From contig CADCQZ010000206.1 of the NCBI GenBank assembly GCA_902803675.1, forward strand, positions 1-5,332: a DNA stretch of 5,332 nucleotides, in the 5' to 3' direction. The stretch comes from an uncultured Eubacteriales bacterium. Lineage in GTDB: Bacteria > Bacillota_A > Clostridia > Christensenellales > Aristaeellaceae. Positions 1 through 5,263 of the stretch are shown here, piece by piece (the first letter of the stretch is position 1; each line of letters starts with the position of its first letter). The translations under genes and the position numbers were made by a program. The notes beneath the pieces were generated by a model, which did not search any database, was not told the DNA's origin, and was given only the letters and a program-made list of their open reading frames with translations.

Positions 1-1208
1 AAGGGCCGTTCGGCCGCTTCCGGGTCCTCCTCGAGGGCGTAGAGGAGGGGCAGGTCCATCTGGGTGCCGCCGCCGCGGAACCAGCCGGTGCCGCAGTTGG
101 GCAGTATCGGATCGTCCCTTTTGTACCGCCGGATCTCATAGCCCCTGCCGGATGGCAGGGCGGAAGAGCGGCCGGGCATATCGAAATAGCACACTTCGGC
201 GTCCTCGCACAGCCGGGCGGACATCACGCCCAGAAGGCACGCGATATCCCGGCAGCGCACGGCGCTCTTCGCGGAAACGGGCGAGCGCATGGAGCCGGAT
301 ACGTCCACCGCGATCAGCGTGCGGCCGGGGATGGTCTCCATATCGGCGGCGGAGGCTTCCAGGGCCTTCTCCAGCGCCTCGAGGATCTGAGGAGTCAGGA
401 GATCCTCGTCCCTGAGGGCGGCGTAGGCGCTGAAAAACCTGTAGGGCAGCTGGCGGCTTTTTTTGACCTGTTCCGGGTCGGACAGGAGCGCGAGCACCGG
501 AGATAGGTCCGCGCCGGTCTTCACGATGTTCCTCAGGTTGCGCATTAGGGCCATATAGCCCACCCGGCCCGAGGCGATCAGGTCGTTCCAGACCTCGGCG
601 GTGCTGCCGCGTTCGCTCAGCTCGGTCTCCCAGGTGTAGGGGGTCTCGAGGGTGCCGTCCAGCACCTTTTTGAACAGGGCCGCGGTCTTTTCATCCCTGG
701 GCTTCGGGTGGGTGATCCGGAGCACGTCCCGCATTTTCAGGGCCCGGCCGCGGCCGGCGTATTTGGCCAGGGCGTACTCGTCAAAGCCCTGGACCGCGCT
801 CGCGATCGCGCGTTTGAGGGCGTTGGGGAAGGGCTTGCCGTAGAGGCTGAGGGTGCAGGCCATGATCTCGGTGATATCGTCCCCCCGGACCACCACGTTC
901 CTCACCGCGGCGCGGGTGTATCCCGGCGCCTCGCGGGCGATCACGCAGGTGAGCACGTGGCTCACGGTGCGCAGGTTGGCCTCATTGCGCGCGTAAGCCG
1001 CCAGCCGCAGGAGGAAATCGGGATCCGTCACGGCACACCGCGTGGCCAGGCGCACGAGACCTATGTCCGTGGAGCCGTAATATTTCTGCTCGCCGAACAG
1101 GCTCGTCAGTACGGCAGCGGCGAGCTGCTCCTTCTCCTTCATCCGGAAGGCGGGGAAATCCGCCCTGTTGGGAGCTTTGTCATTGTTTTTCTGATTGAAC
1201 CTGGCCAT
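1..1208 (-). CDS. rsr: TROVE-domain Ro60/Rsr-family RNA-binding protein (C-terminus cut by window edge)
   Basis: 402 codons are visible from ATG at 1208 and the frame stays open to the left edge, so the C-terminus is missing. The start is supported by AAAGGAG at 1223-1217, 8 nt upstream. About residues 20-270 form a helical repeat region of TROVE type, including LAKYAGRGRALKMRDVLRIT followed by HPKP (His167 to Pro170), a typical block of this family. From about residue 295 a von Willebrand A fold begins: TLIAVDVSGSM carries a complete MIDAS motif (Asp302, Ser304, Ser306), and GGGTQM near Thr382 supplies the third metal-binding position. Family knowledge: Ro60/Rsr proteins are ring-shaped, bind misfolded or structured RNAs through the central hole, and bind Y RNAs on the outer surface; in bacteria they act in stress survival and rRNA or RNA decay. 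The tRNA-like RNA encoded just upstream on the same strand is the expected partner. The family is usually about 450-540 residues, so perhaps 50-140 are missing. Codon use is GC-rich like the neighbours. Confidence 0.93.
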   Translation of the reverse strand, partial: MARFNQKNNDKAPNRADFPAFRMKEKEQLAAAVLTSLFGEQKYYGSTDIGLVRLATRCAVTDPDFLLRLAAYARNEANLRTVSHVLTCVIAREAPGYTRAAVRNVVVRGDDITEIMACTLSLYGKPFPNALKRAIASAVQGFDEYALAKYAGRGRALKMRDVLRITHPKPRDEKTAALFKKVLDGTLETPYTWETELSERGSTAEVWNDLIASGRVGYMALMRNLRNIVKTGADLSPVLALLSDPEQVKKSRQLPYRFFSAYAALRDEDLLTPQILEALEKALEASAADMETIPGRTLIAVDVSGSMRSPVSAKSAVRCRDIACLLGVMSARLCEDAEVCYFDMPGRSSALPSGRGYEIRRYKRDDPILPNCGTGWFRGGGTQMDLPLLYALEEDPEAAERP

Positions 1209-1238
1209 CGTACCGGCTCCTTTGCGGGGTCGCTGAGG

Positions 1239-1277
1239 ATAAGAAAGAAACGGCAAAGCGCTGAGCTCTTTGCCGTT
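1239..1277 (-). terminator. Rho-independent terminator after the tRNA-like RNA
   Basis: On the minus strand AACGGCAAAG (1277-1268) pairs perfectly over 10 bp with CTTTGCCGTT (1258-1249) around a 9-nt loop. A T-rich tail, TCTTTCTT, follows. It sits between the small RNA and the rsr ribosome binding site, so it would end the RNA or attenuate readthrough into rsr. The T-tract is interrupted by C, so partial readthrough is plausible. An earlier T5 run at 1287-1283, right after the RNA's outer stem, could also end the transcript. Confidence 0.7.
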
Positions 1278-1303
1278 GTGTCAAAAATGCGCAGAGTATC
1301 GTC

Positions 1304-1430
1304 GGCAGCGGTCTCAGGAAGGACTCGAACCTTCACGGCCGCCGCGGCACTGCCGGGGGCCACGGGATTATCAATCCCGCGCGTCTACCAATTCCGCCAC
1401 TTCTCCTGAGGCAGAGAAGTAACCGCTGCC
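1304..1430 (-). ncRNA. YrlA-like bacterial Y RNA with tRNA-mimic domain
   Basis: Read on the minus strand, GGCAGCGGT (1430-1422) pairs over 9 bp with ACCGCTGCC (1312-1304), and CTCAG (1410-1406) with CTGAG (1317-1313). These stems enclose an almost complete class II tRNA body. The D-arm has a GCG/CGC stem and an 11-nt loop with the GG pair at 1389-1388. The anticodon-like arm is CGGGA, loop TTGATAA, TCCCG (1379-1363). A 28-nt variable region (1362-1335) folds into a 10-bp hairpin with two bulged C residues. The T-arm is perfect: GAAGG, loop TTCGAGT, CCTTC (1334-1318). There is no normal 7-bp acceptor stem, and the CCA end is absent: eight nucleotides instead of two separate the CTCAG helix from the D-stem. 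Known YrlA RNAs lie beside rsr, have paired ends that bind Rsr and carry a tRNA-like effector domain, all of which matches. I do not confidently see the conserved Ro60-binding sequence described for animal Y RNAs. Alternatives are a degenerate tRNA-Leu or an unusual functional tRNA. Pairings were found by eye. Confidence 0.75.
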
Positions 1431-1451
1431 TGCACTGCTGAACGCAGGTCC

Positions 1452-1480
1452 ATTATACAGCATTATCCAGATGTTGGCAA
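1452..1480 (-). promoter_or_regulatory. Housekeeping-sigma promoter of the Y-RNA-like gene
   Basis: On the minus strand TTGCCA (1480-1475) is followed by a 17-bp spacer and a perfect TATAAT (1457-1452). Initiation is predicted near 1445, about 15 nt before the outer stem of the RNA. With no start codon or ribosome binding site between the promoter and the tRNA-like domain, it fits a stand-alone RNA gene. It may also feed rsr by readthrough, because I see no separate rsr promoter. Confidence 0.8.
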
Positions 1481-1495
1481 TAAGGGCGCGGAGGG

Positions 1496-1610
1496 AAAAT
1501 GTAATGAATACTGAAAACTTAAAACTTAAGAATGAATAATTTGATTGGTCTGGACCATTCCGTATTTTCCGGTCATTCATTATTCATTTTTCAGTCTTCA
1601 GTTTCTGTTT
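1496..1610. repeat. AT-rich intergenic block with inverted repeats
   Basis: This stretch is strikingly AT-rich between GC-rich genes. AATGAATAAT (1531-1540) has an exact inverted copy, ATTATTCATT (1579-1588). Between them lie a small palindrome, TGGTC/GACCA (1546-1557), and a CCG/CGG hairpin. Related words recur nearby: TAATGAATA at 1502 and a tandem of AAACTTAA-like units at 1516-1529. It begins right after the panE-family stop codon, so the hairpins could help end that operon, although no good T-tract follows. ATTCATTATTCATT-like intergenic repeats are, as I recall, common in gut clostridia; this could be such an element or a small non-autonomous insertion. No coding potential seen. Confidence 0.45.
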
Positions 1611-1611
1611 C

Positions 1612-2628
1612 TCATGTCCTCAGGTCGCCGAACAGCTTCAGGTTGTCCTTGCCGGGCTGAAGCTCCCCCTTTTCCATCCGGGTGATGATCTCAACGATCC
1701 TGTCATTCACCGGGGTGGGCACGTTCACCTTCCTGCCGGCGGCGCACACGGCCCCGTTGATGGCGTTGATCTCGCACTTTCTGCCGTTTTTGAGGTCCCG
1801 GAGCATGGAGGGCTCGATGGCGGCGTGCTTCCGGATGGCCACGGGCAGGATGGCCAGGGCCATCTCCTTTTTGATGGGATTTTTCCAGTACATGAGCTTC
1901 ACGATGTCATTGCCCTGCACCGGGGCGAACGTGACACCGGAGGCGTGCCCCACCCGGATGCACTCCTGGATCACTTCCAGGCAGATCCTGCGGCTCAGGT
2001 GATCCTTCGCCGCGTCCCCGAAGGTGCCGCCCATCACCGTGCCCGTGCCGGAAAAGGCGGCGTTGATCAGCAGCTTGGACCAGCGGGCGCTCTTTAAGTT
2101 CCCCACCCGTTCCACGGGGCACATTTTTTCCAGCACGCCCTGCACCATGGCGCATTTGTTGTTCCAGGGGCCCTCCGCCGGGCCCAGGCCGAAGGTCATG
2201 GACTTGGGATCGCTGGTGAGGCGGCTCACGCCGGGGCCCTCCAGTGTGGCGCCCCAGGACACGGTGCAGCCCATCACGCGGTCCCTGCCCAGGATGCCGG
2301 AAAGCTCTTCCTCGGGCAGGCCGTTCTGCAGGGTGCACACGATGCCGGCCGGGCTCAGGCGGTCCTTTAAAAACCGGGCGACGGCCGCGTTGTCCAGCTG
2401 CTTGGTCAAAAGGAAGATCAGGTCATACCCGTCTCCCATGTCCTCGGGCAGGAAGGCCCGCGCGGGCACGGTCATCTCCGTAAGCCCCGTGACCCGGGCA
2501 CCCTTTGAGTTGAGGGCGTCCACCTGTTCCCGGTTGTGATTGATCAGGGCCGCGTCCAGCCCCGCTTTGTTTAAAAAGGCCCCCAGGACGATGCCCAGGG
2601 AGCCTGCTCCGTAGATCGCGATCTTCAT
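1612..2628 (-). CDS. panE: 2-dehydropantoate 2-reductase (PanE/ApbA family)
   Basis: 338 residues, a full-length member of the ketopantoate reductase family, which reduces 2-dehydropantoate to pantoate with NADPH in the cytoplasm for pantothenate and CoA synthesis. The N-terminus holds the nucleotide-binding GAGSLG motif (residues 7-12). LLTKQLDN places Lys76 and TLQNGL places Asn102 where the family binds cofactor and substrate. The C-terminal helical domain carries the likely catalytic Lys185 in WSKLLINA and the signature SMLRDLKNGRKCEINAINGA with Glu286. The start is ATG at 2628, with GAGGGGA about 8 nt upstream. It is last in the operon after DUF951 and lepB, 26 bp behind lepB, with no other pantothenate gene nearby. 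Many PanE-like paralogues act on other 2-oxo acids, so the exact substrate is inferred from family only. Fold and reductase activity are near certain; pantothenate role is likely. Confidence 0.88.
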   Translation of the reverse strand: MKIAIYGAGSLGIVLGAFLNKAGLDAALINHNREQVDALNSKGARVTGLTEMTVPARAFLPEDMGDGYDLIFLLTKQLDNAAVARFLKDRLSPAGIVCTLQNGLPEEELSGILGRDRVMGCTVSWGATLEGPGVSRLTSDPKSMTFGLGPAEGPWNNKCAMVQGVLEKMCPVERVGNLKSARWSKLLINAAFSGTGTVMGGTFGDAAKDHLSRRICLEVIQECIRVGHASGVTFAPVQGNDIVKLMYWKNPIKKEMALAILPVAIRKHAAIEPSMLRDLKNGRKCEINAINGAVCAAGRKVNVPTPVNDRIVEIITRMEKGELQPGKDNLKLFGDLRT

Positions 2629-2654
2629 GGATGTTCCCCTCTTGAAGATAAAGT

Positions 2655-3308
2655 TTATTTGATGCCCCGGATCCTGTTGAGCGGCCAGAGCACGAAACGG
2701 GCCCGGCCCATGATCTGGTCCCGCCTCAGGGGCCCCACGTCGTTCGCGCGGCTGTCGTGGCTGGTGCGGCGGTTGTCGCCCATGACGAAGTACTGGTCGT
2801 CATACAGCGTGATCTCCGGGAAATCCCGCGGCACGGAGCCCATATGCTCCGGATCCTCCACCATTTCGCCGTTCACGTACAGTTTGCCCCCGGAAATGCT
2901 GACGGTGTCCCCCGGCAGGGCCACCACCCGCTTGACGAACAGGGTGTGATTGTCCAGGCTCAGCCCCGCGCCCAGGGAGAAGGCCCAGCCGGTGCGGTTG
3001 GGATAGCGGCAGATCACCACGTCGTTGCGCTTCACGTCCCCGAAAAGATAGTCCAGCTTGGACACATAGACGATCTCCTTGTCAAGGAGCGTGTTGGTCA
3101 TGCTGGTGCCGTCCACCTTGATGGGCTCGAACACGAACATGCGCAGCAGCATGGCGATGACGAAGGCCGCCAGCAGGGTGACGATCCAGCTGTAGATCTC
3201 GTAGGTGATGGGGTTGATAGGCTTGGCCCCCTTCTTTTTGCCCTTTTTGTCTTCGGCGCCCTGCTCGGGAGCCGCGGTCTTTTCGTCGATGGTGTTGTTG
3301 TCGGTCAT
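2655..3308 (-). CDS. lepB: Signal peptidase I
   Basis: 217 residues, the usual size for a Gram-positive type I signal peptidase, which removes signal peptides from exported preproteins at the outer face of the membrane. About 35 cytoplasmic residues rich in Lys and Glu are followed by one membrane segment (about 37-59, WIVTLLAAFVIAMLL core). The catalytic serine is Ser69 in DGTSMTNTL, and the general-base lysine is Lys126 in FVKRVVALPGD. The family box FVMGDNR (about 164-170) with SHDSR (173-177) and the closing GRARFVLWPLNRI are all present. No essential residue is missing. The start is ATG at 3308, with a perfect AGGAGG 5 nt upstream at 3319-3314. It lies 21 bp after the DUF951 gene and 26 bp before the panE-like gene, so it is probably co-transcribed with both. 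The long charged N-tail is variable within the family. Confidence 0.96.
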   Translation of the reverse strand: MTDNNTIDEKTAAPEQGAEDKKGKKKGAKPINPITYEIYSWIVTLLAAFVIAMLLRMFVFEPIKVDGTSMTNTLLDKEIVYVSKLDYLFGDVKRNDVVICRYPNRTGWAFSLGAGLSLDNHTLFVKRVVALPGDTVSISGGKLYVNGEMVEDPEHMGSVPRDFPEITLYDDQYFVMGDNRRTSHDSRANDVGPLRRDQIMGRARFVLWPLNRIRGIK

Positions 3309-3329
3309 GAGTGCCTCCTGAAAAAAACG

Positions 3330-3551
3330 TTATTTTTCGTCCGGGACGGGAAAGGTGTAGCCCTCGCCCCGGGTGAGCAGGGCCTTGCGGCGCTTGAGGA
3401 ACACGGCCCGGTCCAGCATCACCACCCGGCCGCAGGTGTCGCAGCGCATCTTGATGTCCGCGCCGGTGCGGGTCACGGTCCAGGTGTCCCCGCCGCAGGG
3501 ATGCTTCTTGCGGCTGCGGATCACGTCACCCAGGCGAATGTCCTCGTCCAT
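3330..3551 (-). CDS. DUF951-family small protein (zinc-ribbon-like)
   Basis: 73 residues, matching the DUF951 family of small Bacillota proteins. Diagnostic pieces are LGDVIRSRKKHPCGGDTW near the N-terminus, TRTGADIKMRCDTCGRVVML in the middle, then a basic stretch (LKRRK). The Cys in HPCGG and the CxxC pair in CDTCG suggest a metal site or a small nucleic-acid-binding fold; this is inference, as the family has no settled function. It is first in the operon with lepB and panE. The start is ATG at 3551, with AGGAGGGG immediately upstream, and it sits about 20 nt downstream of the predicted transcription start from the TATAAT promoter at 3580-3585. The gene downstream, lepB, starts 21 bp beyond its stop. 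Confidence 0.9.
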   Translation of the reverse strand: MDEDIRLGDVIRSRKKHPCGGDTWTVTRTGADIKMRCDTCGRVVMLDRAVFLKRRKALLTRGEGYTFPVPDEK

Positions 3552-3579
3552 CCTTCCCCTCCTGAAACGGTCAGCGGGT

Positions 3580-3608
3580 ATTATAGTCCTTTAAGCGGCC
3601 CGGCGCAA
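3580..3608 (-). promoter_or_regulatory. Predicted promoter of the DUF951-lepB-panE operon
   Basis: A perfect TATAAT (3585-3580) lies 17 bp downstream of TTGCGC (3608-3603), which matches the -35 consensus at only the first three positions. Initiation is expected near 3573, giving a leader of about 22 nt. It occupies most of the 59-bp gap behind the upstream gene, and no terminator separates them, so readthrough from upstream is also possible. Confidence 0.6.
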
Positions 3609-3610
3609 GC

Positions 3611-4822
3611 TCACGCGCCTTTTCCGAAATCCATGGGCAGCAGGCCGTCCAGCTGCATCTTTTTCACCAGGGCCTCGGCGTTGGACTGCAGGTCGATGGC
3701 GTTGCTGGTGCCGATGTCCTTCAGGATCCGGTCGAAGGCCTGGGGCAGTGTCACGGCGAACACCTCTTCCGTGGCGGCGAAGGTCGCGTCCGCCGATGAG
3801 GAATAGGGCGTGCGCAGGTACTGGGTGAGCAGCTGGTCCATCATGGGCAGGTAGGTGTTTTTGAGGGACCGCGTTAGGGCGGCGGGCGCTTCCGCGGGGG
3901 AGGAGAGGAGCTGGGCGCGGATGCTGTCCAGCTTGACGGCGATGGCCGCGAGGCTGCTCTTCATCCGCGTCTCGGGCAGCTGGGAGGAAAGCGTGCGCAG
4001 CTGGCGCGATTCGGTCTCCAGCTGGGCGATCAGTTCCTCGGTGGGGGTCATGGGCCTGCGCGGCGGGCGCATCAGTTCCCGTAAGGCGTCGTCGAACTGG
4101 GCAAGGGTCTCCTCCCGCAGCTCCCGCGCCAGCCGGTTCGCCGTGGGCACGGTGCTCAGGGCGATCCTCTCCGCGGCGTTCCCCTCGGGCAGGCACTGCT
4201 CCACGGCCTTGACCCGGTGGCCCGCGGTGAGCAGGATGGTCTGGAACGGGGCGTAGTTCCTGTCCTGCCGGGTGGGCATGAGCTGCATCAGGGTGGTGCA
4301 GTCGTTCTCGATGAGGCCCAGCACCTCCATCAGGGCGTTCTCCACCGGGTCCTCCTCGAAGGTGCTGCCGGGATCGAGCAGGCTGCGCATGAATTTCTGG
4401 CCCTTTTTGGCGATGACCTTCCCCACGGAGCCGCTGCGCAGCCCCCCGGACAGGTCCTCCAGGAAGCGGCCCACCACCTGGGGCCGGGCGCGCTGGGCCA
4501 GGGAATAGCGGGTGTTCATCCTCTCCCGGATCAGGGCCTGCATGCGCAGGAGCTCCGCCTTGAGATCCCCGGCCCCGATATAGACCTTCGCGAAGGTCTG
4601 ATACCGGGGGGAGGACACCAGGGCGTCGATGTCCTGATCGTAATACGGCGGTGTCGTATCCTTATAGTACCCCTTGCGGATCATCTTTTCCAGCCGGCCC
4701 GTGACACGGCGGGGATGCACGTTCATCCTGCGCGCGGCGTCCTGCCGGCGGATGACGGGCAGCTCCCTGAAAGCGCTCCGGAGGGCTTCATACTGGCCCC
4801 GCAGGGGAAAGAAAATGCTCAT
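3611..4822 (-). CDS. XpaC-like (5-bromo-4-chloroindolyl phosphate hydrolysis family) protein with N-terminal winged-helix-like region
   Basis: 403 residues. Residues about 15-60 look like a winged helix: LPVIRRQDAARRMNVHPRRV then LEKMIRKGYY and a short strand. The middle (about 75-260) is helical with no membrane segment. Residues about 260-300 are charged and heptad-like. The C-terminal part (about 310-397) resembles the XpaC family: NTYLPMMDQLLTQYLRTP, a run of small residues, FAVTLPQAFDRILKDI, then IDLQSNAEALVKKMQLDGL. B. subtilis XpaC is only about 200 residues and the family is named for a phenotype on X-phos, not a proven enzyme activity; it often pairs with TelA-like toxic-anion-resistance proteins, none of which is visible here. 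The start is ATG at 4822 with AAGGAGG 8 nt upstream (4837-4831). Family assignment rests on the C-terminus read by eye; function unknown. Confidence 0.72.
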   Translation of the reverse strand: MSIFFPLRGQYEALRSAFRELPVIRRQDAARRMNVHPRRVTGRLEKMIRKGYYKDTTPPYYDQDIDALVSSPRYQTFAKVYIGAGDLKAELLRMQALIRERMNTRYSLAQRARPQVVGRFLEDLSGGLRSGSVGKVIAKKGQKFMRSLLDPGSTFEEDPVENALMEVLGLIENDCTTLMQLMPTRQDRNYAPFQTILLTAGHRVKAVEQCLPEGNAAERIALSTVPTANRLARELREETLAQFDDALRELMRPPRRPMTPTEELIAQLETESRQLRTLSSQLPETRMKSSLAAIAVKLDSIRAQLLSSPAEAPAALTRSLKNTYLPMMDQLLTQYLRTPYSSSADATFAATEEVFAVTLPQAFDRILKDIGTSNAIDLQSNAEALVKKMQLDGLLPMDFGKGA

Positions 4823-4854
4823 GGCCTGTGCCTCCTTGCGGACGAATACCCTAT

Positions 4855-4883
4855 ATTTTATAGGAAGATACAGGGATTGGCAA
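4855..4883 (-). promoter_or_regulatory. Predicted promoter of the XpaC-like gene
   Basis: TTGCCA (4883-4878), a 17-bp spacer and TAAAAT (4860-4855) give a good housekeeping-type promoter, with initiation near 4848 and a leader of about 25 nt to the ATG at 4822. The -35 hexamer and spacing are the same as at the Y-RNA promoter. Overlapping AT-rich sequence also offers TATAAA, but with a 15-bp spacer. Confidence 0.65.
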
Positions 4884-4932
4884 GGGGTTTCGGACAGCGG
4901 AGCGAATGAAAGACGGCGCGGCCCTGTCCCGA

Positions 4933-4962
4933 TTGACGCCGGACGGGGCGTGATGGTATATT
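4933..4962 (+). promoter_or_regulatory. Possible plus-strand promoter, divergent from the XpaC-like gene
   Basis: TTGACG (4933-4938), an 18-bp spacer and TATATT (4957-4962) preceded by TGG form an extended -10 promoter. Initiation is expected near 4969, at the foot of the hairpin 4971-4988. It points away from the minus-strand genes, into the region where I see no convincing gene, so its product is unknown. Confidence 0.4.
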
Positions 4963-4970
4963 ACAGGAAA

Positions 4971-4988
4971 CAAAACGCCATCGTTTTG
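4971..4988. promoter_or_regulatory. Perfect 7-bp inverted repeat at predicted start site (operator or hairpin)
   Basis: CAAAACG (4971-4977), spacer CCAT, CGTTTTG (4982-4988). Its location right at the predicted start of the plus-strand transcript suggests an operator or a 5' stabilising hairpin. It could also be a weak terminator on the minus strand, but only three T residues follow there. Confidence 0.35.
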
Positions 4989-5147
4989 AGTGAAAAGGGA
5001 TCTGTCTTTTCTTGTTCATCCAGAAAGGGTCAATGGATGTCATGTTATCGCGCCTTGTCTTGGGGATGCCATAATATAATGAAGATCTCGGAATGGAAAG
5101 GCAGCGCGGCCTGAGGTGGGTAAAAAGAGCCCTTTTTGAGCTCGAAG

Positions 5148-5263
5148 CCGTCCCCGAAATCGATGAGAAAAAGCGATGTGTCGAACAGGCCCCCCGAGAG
5201 TTATTTTTCCTTGAAGACGGACGTGATCGATTGCCCGGCAAGCCGCAGAGACATCGGGGACGG
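5148..5263. repeat. Inverted GGGGACGG-type repeat pair
   Basis: CCGTCCCCGA (5148-5157) and its exact reverse complement TCGGGGACGG (5254-5263) bracket 96 bp. The right copy continues as TTCCGTTTGTCC. GGGGACGGTTC...TTGTC is, from memory, a dispersed repeat word often seen near REP-associated (Y1) transposase genes, but no transposase is visible in the window. It may be a transposase-linked repeat or chance in GC-rich DNA. Confidence 0.35.

Noticed and set aside
708..1409. A 233-codon plus-strand open frame
   Set aside because: It is a shadow of the TROVE gene and of the tRNA-like RNA; the minus strand gives a complete, recognisable domain protein over the same bases.
1313..1410. An ordinary tRNA-Leu or tRNA-Ile gene
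   Set aside because: D-, anticodon- and T-arms are good, but the 7 nt before T8-G9 (GGAGAAG) do not pair with the 7 nt after the T-arm (CTGAGAC), CCA is absent, and a longer end-to-end stem next to rsr explains the sequence better.
3602..3619. GGCGC/GCGCC hairpin as a terminator of the XpaC-like gene
   Set aside because: The stem is only 5 bp, overlaps the stop codon and has no T-tract; the -35 element of the next operon lies inside it.
2757..3806. A 349-codon plus-strand open frame rich in His, Ala and Gly
   Set aside because: It lies opposite lepB, DUF951 and the XpaC-like gene, has the composition typical of antisense frames in GC-rich DNA, and shows no domain.
3591..4196. A 201-codon minus-strand frame rich in Arg, Pro and Ala
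   Set aside because: It is an out-of-frame reading of the XpaC-like gene.
5127..5143. GAGC/GCTC hairpin with flanking A5/T5 runs as a bidirectional terminator
   Set aside because: Only 4 bp with a 9-nt loop; too weak to call.
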